Positions 22,961 to 34,304 of a stretch of 64,000 nucleotides of DNA are shown one piece after another. A model generated the notes under the pieces. The model was not told where the DNA came from. It ran no database searches and saw only the letters and a program-made list of their open reading frames with translations. Position 1 is the first letter of the stretch; each line of letters starts with the position of its first letter. Both the position numbers and the translations under genes were made by a program. The stretch is from Lomentospora prolificans (lineage: Eukaryota > Ascomycota > Sordariomycetes > Microascales > Microascaceae), in contig JARFXM010000004.1 of NCBI GenBank assembly GCA_029532625.1, forward strand, positions 1,116,001 to 1,180,000. Direction: 5' to 3'.

Positions 22961-23133
22961 TATTTAAGTATAATTTATAAAGTAACTTAAATTGACTACT
23001 AGAGAACTAAAGAATAACTAAATTATATAATAATAACAACTATAACTTATAAAGACTTTATTTCCTTAAGACTATAGTCTTCCTAGGTATAGTCTTTTAA
23101 TAGATTATATACCCTTAAGATATAGTCCCTTAT
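22961..23133 (-). repeat. D2: continuation of the family D LTR
   Basis: Continues the D LTR alignment where the solo C LTR interrupted it (AAGTATA...TTATAAAGTAACTTAAATTGAC against the D1 LTR near 41,400). It stops at about LTR position 283, where C2 is inserted. The likely TSD is CTTAT (23129-23133); the partner copy would be outside the window. Confidence 0.8.
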
Positions 23134-23481
23134 TATTACAGCTCATACCATGTCCACTTGCTTACTAGCTATTAAGCTACTAATAAGTAAATAGAAGGGT
23201 TCTATAATACTATTTATAGATTTAATATAGTTACTAGTTTATATAAGTTTACCTCTATATAATTAGTTAATATATAGGTAGGTATTCTCTTATAATAGTA
23301 AAATAATCTTTTTCTTTCTATCTAGCTTATAATTCTTTACTTCTTTTATATATTCCTTATTTTTAACTTTTAGTATTACTTACTTACTATTAAGATTCTA
23401 TTAAAGTATATTTATACTTATTTATATAATATAATATATTATTAAGTATCTCTATATTTACTTATATAATATAATATAATA
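23134..23481 (-). repeat. C2: 3' LTR of a second family C element
   Basis: 348 bp colinear with the C1 LTR at 40,608, with TG and CA mostly turned to TA. It begins TATTACAGCTC. It is a full-length LTR followed by C-family internal sequence, so it is the 3' LTR of a minus-strand element rather than a solo LTR. Confidence 0.85.
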
Positions 23482-23568
23482 ATACTTTTAATTAGTAAGA
23501 AATAACTAATAATTATATTAGTACTTTATTAATAATTTAAAGTTAGGAATCTAAAAAGTAGAGAATAC
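23482..23568 (-). mobile_element. C2: internal fragment, interrupted by A3
   Basis: Matches the C1 internal sequence just inside its 3' LTR at 40,957-41,040 (AGTAAGAA-TA-CTAATAA ... GTACTTTA-TA-TA-TTT-AAGTTAG). Breaks at AATAC (23564-23568), the presumed TSD of A3. The rest of C2 is outside the window. Confidence 0.75.
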
Positions 23569-24009
23569 TGTTATAGGCTAGCTATAAAGTATAGTCTGCA
23601 ATATAGGGCCTAGATATATCTATTATAAAATAACTAAAGAGTAGAAGGAAAGAATAGGAAAAAGGGATCTTCTACTATAGTAGTAGTTATATAGGGGCTA
23701 CCTATAGGGGTGTATATACCTATAGGAGTTAGTCTATAGTAGGGTTATAGACCCCTAGGTAGGGGGTATATATACTATCCTACTATAGCTAGTCTACTAG
23801 GAGATTACTTATAGGCTTCCTAATAGGGGAGTATATAAATAGTCCTATTACTATAGGTCTATAGGGGGATTACTAGTAGATCTCTTAATAGGGGGGGTAT
23901 ATAGAGCTCTAATTATAGTAGGCCTATTAAAGGGTTACTATCCCCTTTCAAAGGGTATAAGGGGTGCTAGTATTATTAGTACTTATATTCTAGGGTTTAA
24001 CTTATTATA
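23569..24009 (-). repeat. A3: 3' LTR
   Basis: Reverse-orientation copy of the family A LTR, starting TGTTATAGGCTAGC and ending in TTTAACTTATTATA, about 441 bp. The polypurine tract of the minus-strand element reads on the plus strand as ACCCCCCTCCTCCTATTAG immediately after it. Confidence 0.9.
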
Positions 24010-27000
24010 ATACCCCCCTCCTCCTATTAGAGGGCCCTTACTAAGGGCTTATTATAGCTCTATATAGTCTCTAGAGGTTATTATATTCCTCTATAAGCCT
24101 ATCCACTTTAGTAATAGGTCTATAGTATACTTTATAAGTATCTAATACTACTATATCCTATATATATTCTACTAGCTCCTAAGTAGAAGCTATATAACCT
24201 TCCTAATATACTAGGGTTTTATAGAAATAGCCTCTTCCTTACTTCTTCTACCTAGTATAAAGGATTTATACTACTTAATATTTATCTTCTCTACTTTTAT
24301 AGAGTAGTAGGGGTTATATATTATTAATTTATTAACCTAGTAGTAGGTTACTATATACTTACTATAGGAAGTCTATATTAAAGTACTTATAAATATTACT
24401 AAGGATATCTAGTTCTATAATACTAGTATTTAGTATTACTATTATTATATATTTATAGTAGAGCTAATCTAACTTCTTTAATAGATATAATAAGCTATAG
24501 TTCTTTACCTAGAGCTAGACCTTATTACTAACCTTAAACCTCTTAGCTAGATAGTACTATATATTTACTACTTCTTCCTATTAGAGTTAGGTAGTAGCTA
24601 TTACTACCTAAGTAAACCTAGTAGCTTTATAGAAGTAGGTATAGAACTTATTAGCTTATTTCTCCTCTATATTATAAAGAGTAGAAGGAGTACTCTCTAT
24701 AATACTAAGTAGATCTATATTATAGCTATATTCTAGGAAGAATAGGCTTATCCTAATAATAGTATTTACCCTATTATTTAAAACTAACTATATAAGTAGG
24801 ATATACTTATCCTAATCTAACTAGAAGTAATAGATAAATACCTATAGGTAGTATTATACTTTCTAGTTTATTTATTCAGAGCTACTATTAATCTATAGGT
24901 AATAGGCTAAGCTTAGTTAGTATTTAATCCCTAGCTATTTATAGAACCTTCTCTAGAAATAGCTTATCTAGTTACTACCTCTATTACTTATAATTAAGTT
25001 AGGAATTCTATAATACTAATAATAGATAGTAAAGAAGTACTTAGTATAGGCTTCTATAGCTATAGTTATCATTAGTTCTAATATTATATTCTTTAAGAGG
25101 TAGTTAATAATAACCTATAAGAAAGTTACTTTATCTAGACTAGTAGGGGGAAGGTTAGTTATAAAGTCTATAGTAAGCTTACTCTAAGTCCTTTCTAATA
25201 TAAGGAGTAGTTTAAAAAGGCTATATTTAGTCTATCTCTAGATAGTTCCTCTTCTATAGATATTATAATTCCTTATAAACTAGTAGATATCCTATATCAA
25301 CCTAGGCTAATAAAACTAATAGGTTATTATAGTAATAGTTCCCTTATAGCCTAAGTAGCTAGTAGTACTTATATTATAGATAGCTTAGACTATATAGCTT
25401 TATAAAGGGTAGCTTATACTTTTACTAGGTATTTATAATTAATCTCTAAAAGTGAGTTAGTTATTTATATTAATATAGTATTCTAATATCTATAATTTAA
25501 GGTTTAGTATTAAGGGAAAACTATAATCTTTCTAAGAAACTATAGTAAATACTCTCTAATAGGTAGTATCTTCTAGTAAGGTATTATTCTAGAGTTATTA
25601 TAGTTCTAGTTCTATCTAGAAGATATTTATAGGGCTTATTACTAGGGGCTCTTCTATAAACTTACTCTATACTATCTAAAGTAGCTCTAGTAGGATAATA
25701 GTAGGTTCTATAGGGAATATAGAAGTAGGAATTAGTTAGATAAAATATCCTATTTCTTAGTTATCTAGGTTATCCTAAAGAATATCTTACTCTTAGTAGG
25801 ATAAAGTATTAGCTATACTATTTAGGCTCCCTAGATAATAGTATAAGGTAAAATAATAATAGGATAGGAGTTTAACCTAATAACTTTACTATTCTATTAG
25901 CTACTATTTAGTTATAAAGTAGGTAAGATTCTAATAGTCTATAAATATAGTAAAAGTACTATAACTAGTTAGTTCTATAGACTATTTAGAGAGGTATTAT
26001 ATAATTACTAATATCTCTTTATTATAGATAGGGTAGTTATACTTAGTAAGGCTAAGCTATTATAAGTAGTAGGCTATAATATAGTACTACCTACTTCTAT
26101 CCTCCTAAGAGAGGATACTACCTAGGGTAGATCTAGAGTAGTCTATCTTAACCTAGGTAGGTTATTTAGAGTCCTACTAGTAAAGTATTAGCTTCTTTAT
26201 AAAGGCTACTTTTAAAATATTAAAAGCCTCCTACTACTCCTAGCCCTACTAGAATAGGATCCCTTTTCTTATTAGCTAAGTTAGTAGTAAGGTTACTTTT
26301 ATAAAGTTATAGATAAATATTTAATAATAGTTAGTAAAATTAAGGAAGCTTTAGATACCCCTTATAAAAGTTAGTAAGACCTATTTATAAATAGCTTTTA
26401 GCTTTTCTAGGTTATAAAAAATACCTTTTCTAGTAGTTATTATAAACCCTAAATACTTAACTATTTTTATACTAAACTTATACTTCTTTAAGTCTAAGTA
26501 TAGTCCTATATTAGAGAGTACTTAAAGTATCTTCTATACTTTTACTTTATAGTTACTCTAGGATCCTCTTAAATATATAAGTATATTATTAATATAAGTA
26601 GTAATAAAATTAGTAAATTTATATAAGGTTATATTAATAAGCTACTAGAAGGTTATAGAAGTATTAGATAGCCTAAATAGATATACTAGTTATTTAAAGA
26701 GTCTATATTAAGTCTAGAAGGTAGTTTTCTCTTTATAGCCTTTTACTATATAGATCTTATAGAAAGTAGTATAGATATCTAGTTTAGTAAACTATTAGGT
26801 ACTAGCTAGGTTATATAGGGTCTCTATAATTAGTAGGAGAGGGTAGTAGTCCTTTTTTAATATAGTATTAAGTACTTAGTAGTTAATATAGAAGTAGAGG
26901 CTACCTCCTAGTTTCTATATAAAAAGTACTAGAGCTACTACTAGTAAGCTACTAGCTTAGATAAACCCTTTATTAAATAGCTTAGAGAGTATCTAGTAGA

Positions 27001-27244
27001 GGACTAGTAGCTTCTCTCTAGATATATAATATAGTAGACCTTATAGTAAAAGTAGTTCTATATTATCCTTATCTAGGACTAAATTAATCTTATAGTCTAC
27101 TCCTAGCTAATAAAGAGGTAGTCTATTTATAAAGTCTTTAAAGAAGAATTTAAGGAACTCTTTAAGGATATATTATAGGATATAGTCTTCTAAGTTTATA
27201 GGAACCTTCCTTTTAAGTACTTTATCTATATCTATAATACTTAC
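23569..27244 (-). mobile_element. A3: 3' portion of a family A Ty3/Gypsy element, heavily RIP-mutated
   Basis: The reverse complement of this stretch follows the A2 internal region from late protease/early reverse transcriptase through RNase H, integrase and chromodomain to the 3' LTR. Frames are destroyed by TAG/TAA. From 24,121 to 24,720 I find no CA, TG or CG at all. The element is broken at 27,244 by insertion of A1 (TSD CTTAC at 27240-27244 and 33149-33153). It resumes at 33,154. Confidence 0.88.
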
Positions 27245-27684
27245 TATAACGGGTTAAACCCTGGAACACAAGTGCCAGCAATGCTAGCACCCCCTATACC
27301 CTCTGAAAGGGGACAGCACCCCCTCAATAGGCCTACTATAATTAGAGCTCTACACACCCCCCTATCAGGAGGTCTACTAGTAATCCCCCTATAGACCTAT
27401 AGTAATAGGACTACCTATACACCCCCCTATCAGGAAGCCTATAAGTAATCTCCTAGTAGACTAACTATAGTAGGATAGTATATATACCCCCTACCTAGAG
27501 GTCCACAACCCTACTACAGACTAACTCCTATAGGTATACATACCCCTATAAACAGCCCCTATATAACTACTACTATAGTAGAAGATCCCTTTTTCCTATT
27601 CTTTCCTTCTACTCTTTAGTTATTTTATAATAGATATATCTAAGCCCTATATTATAGACTATACTTTATAGCTAGCCTATAATA
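27245..27684 (+). repeat. A1: 5' LTR
   Basis: 440 bp. It keeps CA words but has nearly lost TG after the first 60 bases (for example CCACAACC, CTACAGAC, AAACAGCC). The 3' LTR of the same element shows the opposite pattern. Contains the R-start word AGTTATTTTATAATA at 27618-27632. Confidence 0.9.
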
Positions 27685-27699
27685 TATTATAAAATAACT
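27685..27699 (+). promoter_or_regulatory. A1: self-priming primer-binding site
   Basis: TATTATAAAATAACT starts at the first base after the 5' LTR. It is the exact reverse complement of AGTTATTTTATAATA inside the LTR (27618-27632), as in elements that prime reverse transcription with their own transcript end. Confidence 0.75.
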
Positions 27700-30600
27700 C
27701 TCTATAAAAGAACCCTTAGAAGTAATAGTTAGTTACTATAGTATCTCTAAGTATTCCCTTTATAATTAACCCCCCTTTACTAGAAGGAAAGACCTCTTTA
27801 AACCCTAACTAAGTAAACTATTTAGTTAAGTAAGCTATAAACTAGGCTACTTAACTAATATAGGAATAGCTAGCCTAGCTAACTACTACCCTATAAATAA
27901 TATAGGCTATAATAATAAACCTAGCCCTATTTACTAATTCTACTCTAAGTATATAAATACCCCTCTTTAACTAGCCCTCTAAGCCCCCTACTAAGGAAAT
28001 ACCCTCTACTACTTACTAAAGAGTAGCTAAACTAAAACTCCTACTAAACCCCCCTAAGTTTACTAGAAAGTAGAAAGACTATAATATATAGGTATAGTAG
28101 ATATATAATAAGATCTATTATAATAACCTACTTATTAGGGATAATAAGAGGATATAGTATATTATTAACTCCTACTTAGGACTAATACCCTAAGCTATAG
28201 TTTTAACTTTCTTTATTAAAAGTAGTCTAAATAGTCTCTAAGACCCTAATACCTTTATAAACTATCTAGACTAGACCTATACTAATAGGAACTAGAGAGC
28301 TTATATATATAATAAACTTTATACCCTAAAATAAAGAGCTAATAAACTCTATTCATCTTATTTACCTAGGTATAAATAGCTAATAGTAGAAGTAGGTATA
28401 GCTAGTTAGGTAGATAATACTAAGATCTCCCTTCTTAAGAAGGGCTTTTACTAAGAGATCTATAAAAAGCTAATTAGTATAAACCTCCCCTCTAAGTACT
28501 TCTAGTAGATTAACTATATTAGAAAGATTATAAGTAAGCTTAAGTAGCTAGAATAGAGCTTATACCTAGCCTTCTATTAAAGCCCTAACTTAACTAGAAG
28601 ACTAGAAAAGAAACCTAGCTCCTAGTATACTCTAGACTATTACCCCTAACTTAATAGAGATAGGGATATAAGGATAATAGAAGTAAATTATACCTATATA
28701 GATAGGTATACTAAGTAAAAATAGAACTATAAGTACTTACTAAAGAATAAGAAGGAACTAATATAGCCTTCTTATCTTAATACTAGCTCCCTTTATAGTA
28801 ACTCTAAATACTTATCTATACTATTAAAGGAGATCCCTATTAGGTAAGTAAAAGAAGATATAAAGAATACTCTAGAATCCTTAGATAAAGAGAGTAAGTT
28901 AGAAAAAGGCTAGCTCTAATATAAAGTTAGATATTAGAGCCTCTAGTAACTAAGAAGTAAGATTAAGAAGCTTTTAAGCTAAGAATAGATAGGAACCCTA
29001 TACTAATTACTACTTAAGTTAATAAAAAAATTATTAAAATACTAGTAGATACTAGGTATAACTCCTATATAGCTATTAGTAAATCCCTTACTAAGTTATT
29101 CTACCTCCTTCTTATTAATTACTCCCTCTAAGTAGTATAAGGGTTCTCTAATAACTCTCTAGCTATATATATTATAAGTATAGCTATACTAGATATAGAG
29201 ATAGGAGATTTTATAAAATACCTCTTTACCTATATTATCCCTAGCCTAAGTAAGGACTTATTCCTAGGTAAACCTTAGTTAGAAAGAAATACTATTATCT
29301 TTTATATAGATTAGTAGTACTTCTTCTATAGAAAGGTAGGGATTACTATCTATCTTATAAGTAAAGAAGAGCCTATAAGACTCTAAGAGATCTAGGTAGT
29401 AGCCCTTCTCCCTATATACTCCTTTACTATACTCTATAAGTACTTCTACTATAAGAAACTACCTATATCTATATAGCTAAAAGTAGTAAGTATTATAGAT
29501 ATAGATAAAGTACTTAAAAGGAAGGCTCCTATAAATTTAGAAGACTATATCCTATAATATATCCTTAAAAAGTTCCCTAAACTCTTCTCTAAAGACTCTA
29601 TAAATAGACTACCTCCTTACTAACTAGGAGTAGACTATAAGATTAACTTAGTCCTAAATAAGGATAGTATAGAACTACCTTTACTATAGGGTCTACTATA
29701 CTATATATCTAGAAAGGAGCTACTAGTCCTCTATTAGATACTCTCTAAGCTACTTAATAAAGGGTTTATCTAAGCTAATAACTTACTAGTAGTAGCCCTA
29801 GTACTTTTTATATAGAAACTAGGAGGTAGCCTCTACTTTTATATTAACTACTAAGTACTTAATACTATATTAAAAAAGGACTACTACCCTCTTCTACTAA
29901 TTATAAAGACCCTATATAACCTAGCTAGTATCTAATAGTTTACTAAACTAGATATCTATACTACTTTCTATAAGATCTATATAATAGAGGGCTATAAAGA
30001 GAAAACTACCTTCTAGACCTAATATAGACTCTTTAAATAGCTAGTATATCTATTTAGGCTATCTAATATTCTTATAACCTTCTAGTAGTTTATTAATATA
30101 ACCCTATATAAATTTACTAATTTTATTACTACCTATATTAATAATATACTTATATATTTAAGAGGATCCTAGAGTAACCATAAAGTGAAAGTATAGAAGG
30201 TACTCTAAGTACTCTCTAATATAAGACTATACTTAGACTTAAAGAAGTATAAGTTTAGTATAAAAATAGTTAAGTACCTAGGGTTTATAATAACTACTAG
30301 AAAAGGTATCTTCTATAATCTAGAAAAGCTAAGGGCTATTTATAAATAAGCTTTATTAACCTCTATAAAGGGTATCTAAAGCTTCCTTAGTTTTACTAAC
30401 TACTACTAAGTATTTATCTATAATTTTATAAAAGTAATTTTATTACTAACTTAGTTAATAAGGAAAGGGATCCTATTCTAGTAGGGCTAGGAGTAGTAGG
30501 AGGCCTTTAATATCTTAAAGGTAGCCTTTATAAAGAAGCTAATACTTTACTAATAGGACCCTAAATAACCTACCTAGGTTAAGATAGACTACTCTAGATC

Positions 30601-32708
30601 TACCCTAGGTAATATCCTCTCCTAGGAGGATAGAAGTAGGTAGTACTATATTATAGCCTATTACTTATAGTAGCTTAGCCCTACTAAGTATAACTACCCT
30701 ATTTATAATAAAGAGATACTAGTAATTATATAATACCTCTCTGAATAATCTATAGAACTAACTAGTTATAGTACCTTTACTATACTTATAGACTATTAGA
30801 ATCTTATCTACTTTATAACTAGGTAGTAGCTAATAGAATAGTAAAGCTACTAGGCTGAACTCTTATCTTATTATTACTTTACCCTATACTACTATCTAGG
30901 GAGCCTAAATAGTATAGCTAATACCTTATCCTACTAAGAGTAAGATATTCCTTAGGATAACCTAGATAACTAAGAAATAGGATATTTTATCTAACTAATT
31001 CCTACTTCTATACTCCCTATAGAACCTACTATTATCCTACTAGAGCTACCTTAGATAGTATAGAGTGAGCCTATAGTAATAAGCCCTATAGATATCTTCT
31101 AGATAAAACTAGAACTATAATAGCTCTAGAATAATACCTTACTAGAAGATACTATTTATTAGAGAGTATTTACTATAGTCTCTTAGGGGGACTATAGTTT
31201 TCCCCTAATACTAAACCTTAAACTATAGATATTAGAATATTATATTAATATAAATAACTAGCTTACCTTTAGAGATTAATTATAAATACTTAGTAAGGGT
31301 ATAAGCTACCCCTTATAGGGCTATATAGTCTAAGCTATCTATAATATAAATACTACTAGCTACCTAGGCTATAAGGGAACTATTACTATAGTAACCTACT
31401 AGTTTTATTAGCCTAGGTTAATATAGGATATTTACTAGTTTATAAGGAATTATAATATTTATAGAAGAGGAACTATCTAGAGATAGACTAAATATAGCCT
31501 CCTTAAACTACTTCCTATACTAGAGAAGACCTAGAGTAAGCTTACTATAGACTTTATAACTAACCTTCCCCCTACTAGTCTAGATAAAGTAACCTTCCTA
31601 TAGGTTATTATTAACTACCTCTTAAAGAATATAATATTAGAACTAATAATAACTATAGCTATAAAAGCCTATACTAAGTACTTCCTTACTATCTATTACT
31701 AATATTATAGAATTCCTAACTTAATTATAAGTAATAAAGGTAGTAACTAGATAAGCTATTTCTAGAGAAGGTTCTATAAATAGCTAGGGATTAAATACTA
31801 ACTAAGCTTAGCCTATTACCTATAAATTAATAGTAGCTTTGAATAAATAAACTAGGAAGTATAATACTACCTATAAGTATTTATTTATTACTCCTAGTTA
31901 GATTAGGGTAAGTATATCCTACTTATATAGTTAGCTCTAAATAATAGGGTAAATACTACTATTAGGATAAGCCTATTCTTCCTAGAATATAGCTATAATA
32001 TAGATCTACTTAGTATTATAGAGAGTACTCCCTCTACTCCTTATAATATAAAGGAGAAATAAGCTAATAAGTTCTATACCTACCTCTATAAAGCTACTAG
32101 GTTTACCTAAGTAGTAATAGCTACTATCTAACTCTAATAAGAAGAAGTAGTAAATATATAGTATTACCTAGCTAAGAAGTTTAAGGTTAGTAATAAGGTC
32201 TAACTCTAGGTAAAGAACTATAGCTTACTATACCTATTAAAGAAGTTAGACTAGCTCTACTATAAATATATAGTAATAATAGTACTAAGTACTAGTATTA
32301 TAGAACTAGATATCCTTAGTAATATCTATAAGTACTTTAATATAGACCTCTTATAATAAGTATATAGTGACTTACTACTAGGCTAGTAAACTAATAATAT
32401 ATAACCCCTACTACTCTATAAAGGTAGAGAAGATAAATACTAAGTAGTATAAATCCTTTATACTAGGTAGAAGAAGTGAAGAAGAGGCTATTTCTATAAA
32501 GCCCTAGTATATTAGGAAGGCTATATAGCTCTTACTTAGGAGCTAGTAGAATATATATAGGATATAGTAGTATTAGATACCTATAAAGTGTATTATAGAC
32601 CTATTACTAAAGTAGATAGGCCTATAGAGGAATATAATAACCTCTAGAGACTATATAGAGCTATAATAAACCCTTAGTAAGGGCCCTCTAATAGGAGGAG
32701 GGGGGTAT

Positions 32709-33148
32709 TATAATAGGTTGAACCCTGGAATATAAGTGCTAGTAATACTAGTACCCCCTATACCCTCTGAAAGGGGATAGTACCCCCTTAATAGGCCTAC
32801 TATAATTAGAGCTCTATATACCCCCCTATTAGGAGGTCTACTAGTAATCCCCCTATAGACCTATAGTAATAGGACTACCTATATACCCCTCTATTAGGAA
32901 GCCTATAAGTAATCTCCTAGTAGACTAGCTATAGTAGGATAGTATATATACCCCCTGCCTAGAGGTCTATAACCCTACTATAGACTAACTCCTATAGGTA
33001 TATATACCCCTATAGGTAGCCCCTATATAACTACTGCTATAGTAGAAGATCCCTTTTTCCTATTCTTTCCTTCTGCTCTTTAGTTATTTTATAATAGATA
33101 TATCTGGGCCCTGTATTGCAGACTATACTTCGCGGCTAGCCTGTAATA
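32709..33148 (+). repeat. A1: 3' LTR
   Basis: 440 bp. It has lost nearly all CA but keeps TG at several places (CCCCCTGCC, ACTGCTAT, ATCTGGGCCCTGTATTGC). Followed by TSD CTTAC. Confidence 0.9.
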
Positions 33149-33871
33149 CTTACTACTTTTAACTATATAGATATAAATAGTTTCTTATAGTAGAAGTACT
33201 TATAGAGTATAGTAAAGGAATATATAAAAAGAAGAGCTACTACCTAGATCTCTTAGAGTTTTATAAGCTCTTCTTTACTTATAAGATAGATAGTAATCCC
33301 TACCTTTCTATAGAAGAAGTACTACTAATCTATATAAAAGATAATAGTATTTCTTTCTAACTAGGGTTTACCTAAGAATAAGTCCTTACTTAGGCTAAGG
33401 ATAATATAGGTAAAAAGGTATTCTATAAAACCTCCTATCTCTATATCTAGTATAGCTATACTTATAATATATATAGCTAAGGAGTTATTAGAGAACCCTT
33501 ATACTACTTAAGGGAAGTAATTAATAAGGGGGAGGTAGAGTAATTTAGTAAGGGATTTACTAATAGCTATATAAAAGTTATACCTAGTATCTACTAATAC
33601 TTTAATAATTTTTTTATTAACTTAAGTAGTAATTAGTATAAGATTCCTATCTATTCTTAGCTTAAAAGCTTCCTAATCTTACTTCTTAGTTACTAAAGGC
33701 TCTAATACCTAACTTTATATTAGAGCTAGCCTTTTTCTAACTTACTCTCCTTACCTAAGGATTCTAGAGCACTCTCTATATCTTCTTTCACTTACCTAAT
33801 AAGGACCTCCTTCAGTAGTATAGATAAGTACTCAGAGTTACTATAGAGGGAGCTAGTATGAAGATAGGAGG
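33149..33871 (-). mobile_element. A3: middle portion between insertions A1 and B
   Basis: Reverse complement of the gag/protease part of family A, starting with the second copy of the CTTAC duplication. It ends at GGAGG (33867-33871), the left TSD of element B. The A3 sequence resumes at 63,848. Confidence 0.88.
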
Positions 33872-34304
33872 TGTTACAGTCTCATTAGAGAAGGCTCAGG
33901 TAATGATCTATAGTATATTAAACCTCAAATAATAAAGAGGGAAGATCTAAGTTAAGGGTCTTATAAGAGCTACCTATCCCTCTTATAGAGTTCTACCCCT
34001 ATATAGGTAGTCACTACTAGTAGGGATATAGTTACTACTCTTAGGGGTATAGTTATTACTCTTAGGGGTATAGTTACTACTCTTAGGGGTTCAGCCTTAC
34101 TAGACTATACTAGTATACTAGTTTATTTAAAGTTACTAAATTATACCTATCTATTAATCCATTTAGTACTACTACTTATACTAAGATACTAGTTTATATA
34201 GTACTACTTAGCTAAGGGTAATAACTAGGCTAGTACTTAGTATAGTTATATATAGCTAGGTCTAGCTCTTAGCTATACCTTCCTCCTAGGTTAAGACCTT
34301 TATA
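33872..34304 (-). repeat. B: 3' LTR
   Basis: 433 bp, TGTTACAGTC ... CCTTTATA. It matches the split 5' LTR (40575-40607 plus 63443-63842) in length. Contains three tandem 21-bp units beginning ATAGTTACTACTC at 34,028-34,090. A long minus-strand polypurine tract abuts it (plus strand CCCCCCTCCTTCCTTCCCTC). Confidence 0.9.
34028..34090. repeat. Three tandem 21-bp units in the B 3' LTR
   Basis: Units at 34028-34048, 34049-34069 and 34070-34090 begin ATAGTTACT or ATAGTTATT and end CTTAGGGGT. The second differs by one C-to-T. The same three units are at 63,566-63,628 in the other LTR. Such short arrays in LTR U3 regions can act as enhancers. Confidence 0.9.

Larger units (their letters stand above)
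27245..33148 (+). mobile_element. A1: complete family A Ty3/Gypsy element, RIP-dead
   Basis: 5,904 bp with two 440-bp LTRs (27245-27684 and 32709-33148) and TSD CTTAC on both sides. It is inserted into A3 in the opposite orientation: flanks 27,181-27,244 and 33,154 onward are adjacent in the reverse complement of A1's own internal region near 29,505. The internal order is as in A2: gag, protease, RT, RNase H, integrase, chromodomain, polypurine tract AGGAGGAGGGGGG. There is no usable frame, with TAG/TAA where CAG, CAA and TGG are expected. Both LTRs and internal region keep their length, so damage is by substitution only. Confidence 0.93.

Noticed and set aside
34028..34090. CRISPR-like array
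   Set aside because: The units abut with no spacers, recur in the partner LTR, and the host is a eukaryote. No CRISPR array was seen anywhere.
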